This document shows, piece after piece, positions 6,036-6,849 of a stretch of 6,849 bases of DNA. Position numbers and translations under genes: made by a program. Location of the stretch: positions 1 through 6,849 of the forward strand of contig CADCON010000028.1 of assembly GCA_902803035.1 (NCBI GenBank), written 5' to 3'. This stretch comes from an uncultured Ruminococcus sp. (GTDB taxonomy: Bacteria; Bacillota; Clostridia; Oscillospirales; Acutalibacteraceae). Every line of letters begins with the position of its first letter. Within the stretch, counting starts at the first letter, position 1. The notes beneath the pieces are model-generated. The model was not told the origin of the DNA. It was given only the letters and a program-made list of their open reading frames with translations, and made no database searches.

Positions 6036-6639
6036 TGCTTTCACCTTCTTTCCCCTCCAATTCATTGTTAATGATAGAAACTGCTTCATCCGCACTGATT
6101 TCTTCTCCGGAAATCTCTGTGGACGCCTCTTCGTCAGCGGCAGCGGATTCATCGCTTTTCTCCTCGTCCTCCAACTCGTCCAGCTTGCCGAGCGTCATGC
6201 CGAGAAGAAACGTGCAGAGTATCACGACAAGCGTGATGATTCTTCCCCTTGTCGTGATGAACCACGCCGCAAAATAGCCCATGTAGGGAACCGAAAAATT
6301 CAGCGCCTTGCCTTGCAGATTGTCGAAGCTGACCCACTCGGACGAGCGGTTGTTGTCGCCCTTGGTGGTGAACTGCCTCTTTTCGGCGTCAATTGCGATC
6401 ACCCTGTGGGTGATGGTGAGCGTGCCCGATGTGAATGTAATCGGGTCGCCCACCTTTATTTCCTCCGGTTTCGCGTCAGTGACGAAAATCAGACTGCCCA
6501 CCGGGAAGCTCTGCTTCATTGAGGCGCTGACCACCATATACGGCTGGTAGCCGAAGAACCTCGGCAGAAGGAATACTGCCAGAAGCACCGCAACCGCCGT
6601 CGCCGCTATGGTATTGATGATTGTCCGTAGTACTTTCAA
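6016..6639 (-). CDS. sipW: Signal peptidase I, SipW-like (ER/archaeal type)
   Basis: This is a membrane serine peptidase of family S26, about 207 residues, that removes signal peptides outside the membrane. A first membrane segment (about 7-29) leads to VVSASMKQSFPVGSLIFV, with the nucleophile Ser40 in S-x-S-M. ITHRVIAID follows, with His78 where bacterial-type enzymes carry Lys, then TKGDNN with the conserved Asp95. A Ser/His/Asp set marks the SipW/ER class. A second membrane segment (about 134-150) is followed by an unusual tail of about 55 residues, rich in Glu, Asp and Ser. I prefer the TTG at 6639 because AAGGAG at 6647-6652 lies 7 nt upstream; an in-frame GTG at 6660 has no such site. 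It overlaps gene A by 20 bp. In Bacillus, SipW matures TasA and TapA; here genes A to E are the likely substrates. The stop is TAG. Confidence 0.92.
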   Translation of the reverse strand: MKVLRTIINTIAATAVAVLLAVFLLPRFFGYQPYMVVSASMKQSFPVGSLIFVTDAKPEEIKVGDPITFTSGTLTITHRVIAIDAEKRQFTTKGDNNRSSEWVSFDNLQGKALNFSVPYMGYFAAWFITTRGRIITLVVILCTFLLGMTLGKLDELEDEEKSDESAAADEEASTEISGEEISADEAVSIINNELEGKEGESNEQNAQ

Positions 6640-6646
6640 GCCATCA

Positions 6647-6652
6647 CTCCTT
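6647..6652 (-). promoter_or_regulatory. Ribosome binding site deciding the signal peptidase start
   Basis: AAGGAG on the minus strand lies 7 nt before the TTG at 6637-6639 and downstream of the alternative GTG at 6658-6660. It supports a TTG start that gives MKVLRTIINTI at the N-terminus. Confidence 0.6.
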
Positions 6653-6672
6653 ACCTTCACAACGTCGGTTTA

Positions 6673-6849
6673 TCAATGCGTAGGCTCCCCGCCGCCTGTA
6701 TTTCCGCCGCCACTGTTGTTCTTCAGTTCGGGATGCTCAGGAACAGGACAGCTATTGTCAACCACATCGGTGTCGCCTTCGATATCCTTGAGGCCGCCTG
6801 TCACTTTTTTGTTGGTGAAAATCACTTCGGCGGTTTTCTTGAGTTTGAC
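6673..6849 (-). CDS. C-terminal end of an unidentified, probably exported protein (partial)
   Basis: The last 58 codons of a gene that begins outside the window end in TGA at 6673-6675. The visible peptide starts VKLKKTAEVIFTNKKVTGG. It then has an acidic stretch (DIEGDTDVVD), a single cysteine in NSCPVPEHPELKN, and a Gly-rich tail SGGGNTGGGEPTH. FTNKK-x-TGGL resembles strand ends in beta-sandwich (Cna-B-like) repeats of Gram-positive surface proteins, but the match is short and I do not name a family. There is no C-terminal membrane span or sortase motif, so if exported it is not wall-anchored at this end. It lies 33 nt before the preferred peptidase start, on the same strand and with no terminator between, so it probably belongs to the same operon. 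By position it could be the analogue of tapA, which precedes sipW in Bacillus, but no sequence likeness is evident. Confidence 0.7.
   Translation of the reverse strand, partial: VKLKKTAEVIFTNKKVTGGLKDIEGDTDVVDNSCPVPEHPELKNNSGGGNTGGGEPTH

Noticed and set aside
6036..6152. N-terminal extension of gene A to an upstream ATG at 6152
   Set aside because: The added residues lie wholly within the peptidase gene in another frame, are strongly basic with no motif, and the ATG at 6035 has its own ribosome site.

Overview
The window looks like a piece of a moderate-GC Gram-positive chromosome, most likely an anaerobic Clostridia-type Firmicute. The evidence is strong GGAGG-type ribosome sites, an ER-type (SipW-like) signal peptidase, TasA/camelysin-type exported proteins, a C-terminal sortase sorting signal, and a TIGR03960-type B12-binding radical SAM gene. 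No taxonomic marker is present, so this assignment is inference. Every supported gene lies on the minus strand and reads from right to left.

Right to left, positions 6849-1574 hold one tightly packed gene cluster. It begins with the C-terminal end of an exported-looking protein that enters from outside the window (6673-6849). Next comes a SipW-like signal peptidase I (6016-6639) with an unusual acidic cytoplasmic tail. Five small exported proteins follow: A (5226-6035, overlapping the peptidase gene by 20 bp), B (4069-5118), C (3196-4008), D (2489-3139) and E (1574-2473). A and D are recognisable paralogues, and B and C form a second, looser pair. E ends in a Thr/Pro-rich stalk, a VPGTG sortase motif, a membrane segment and an Arg-rich tail, so it is the likely wall-anchored member. 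A perfect 13-bp terminator hairpin with a T8 run closes the cluster at 1484-1524.

Taken together this resembles an expanded version of the Bacillus tapA-sipW-tasA matrix-fibre operon. A dedicated signal peptidase would mature several TasA-like subunits, and a final sortase-attached protein would tether the product to the wall. That function is inferred from layout and motifs, not shown.

Below the terminator, a separate promoter (-35 TTGCAA, 17-bp spacer, extended -10 TATGAT) drives the radical SAM gene, which runs out of the left edge. Its frame is interrupted by a single in-frame TAG at 447-449, and 148 well-conserved codons follow in the same frame. It is therefore either a recent nonsense mutation, a sequence error or, less likely, a recoded codon.

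No tRNA, rRNA, CRISPR array or insertion sequence was seen, and no gap between genes exceeds about 175 bases.
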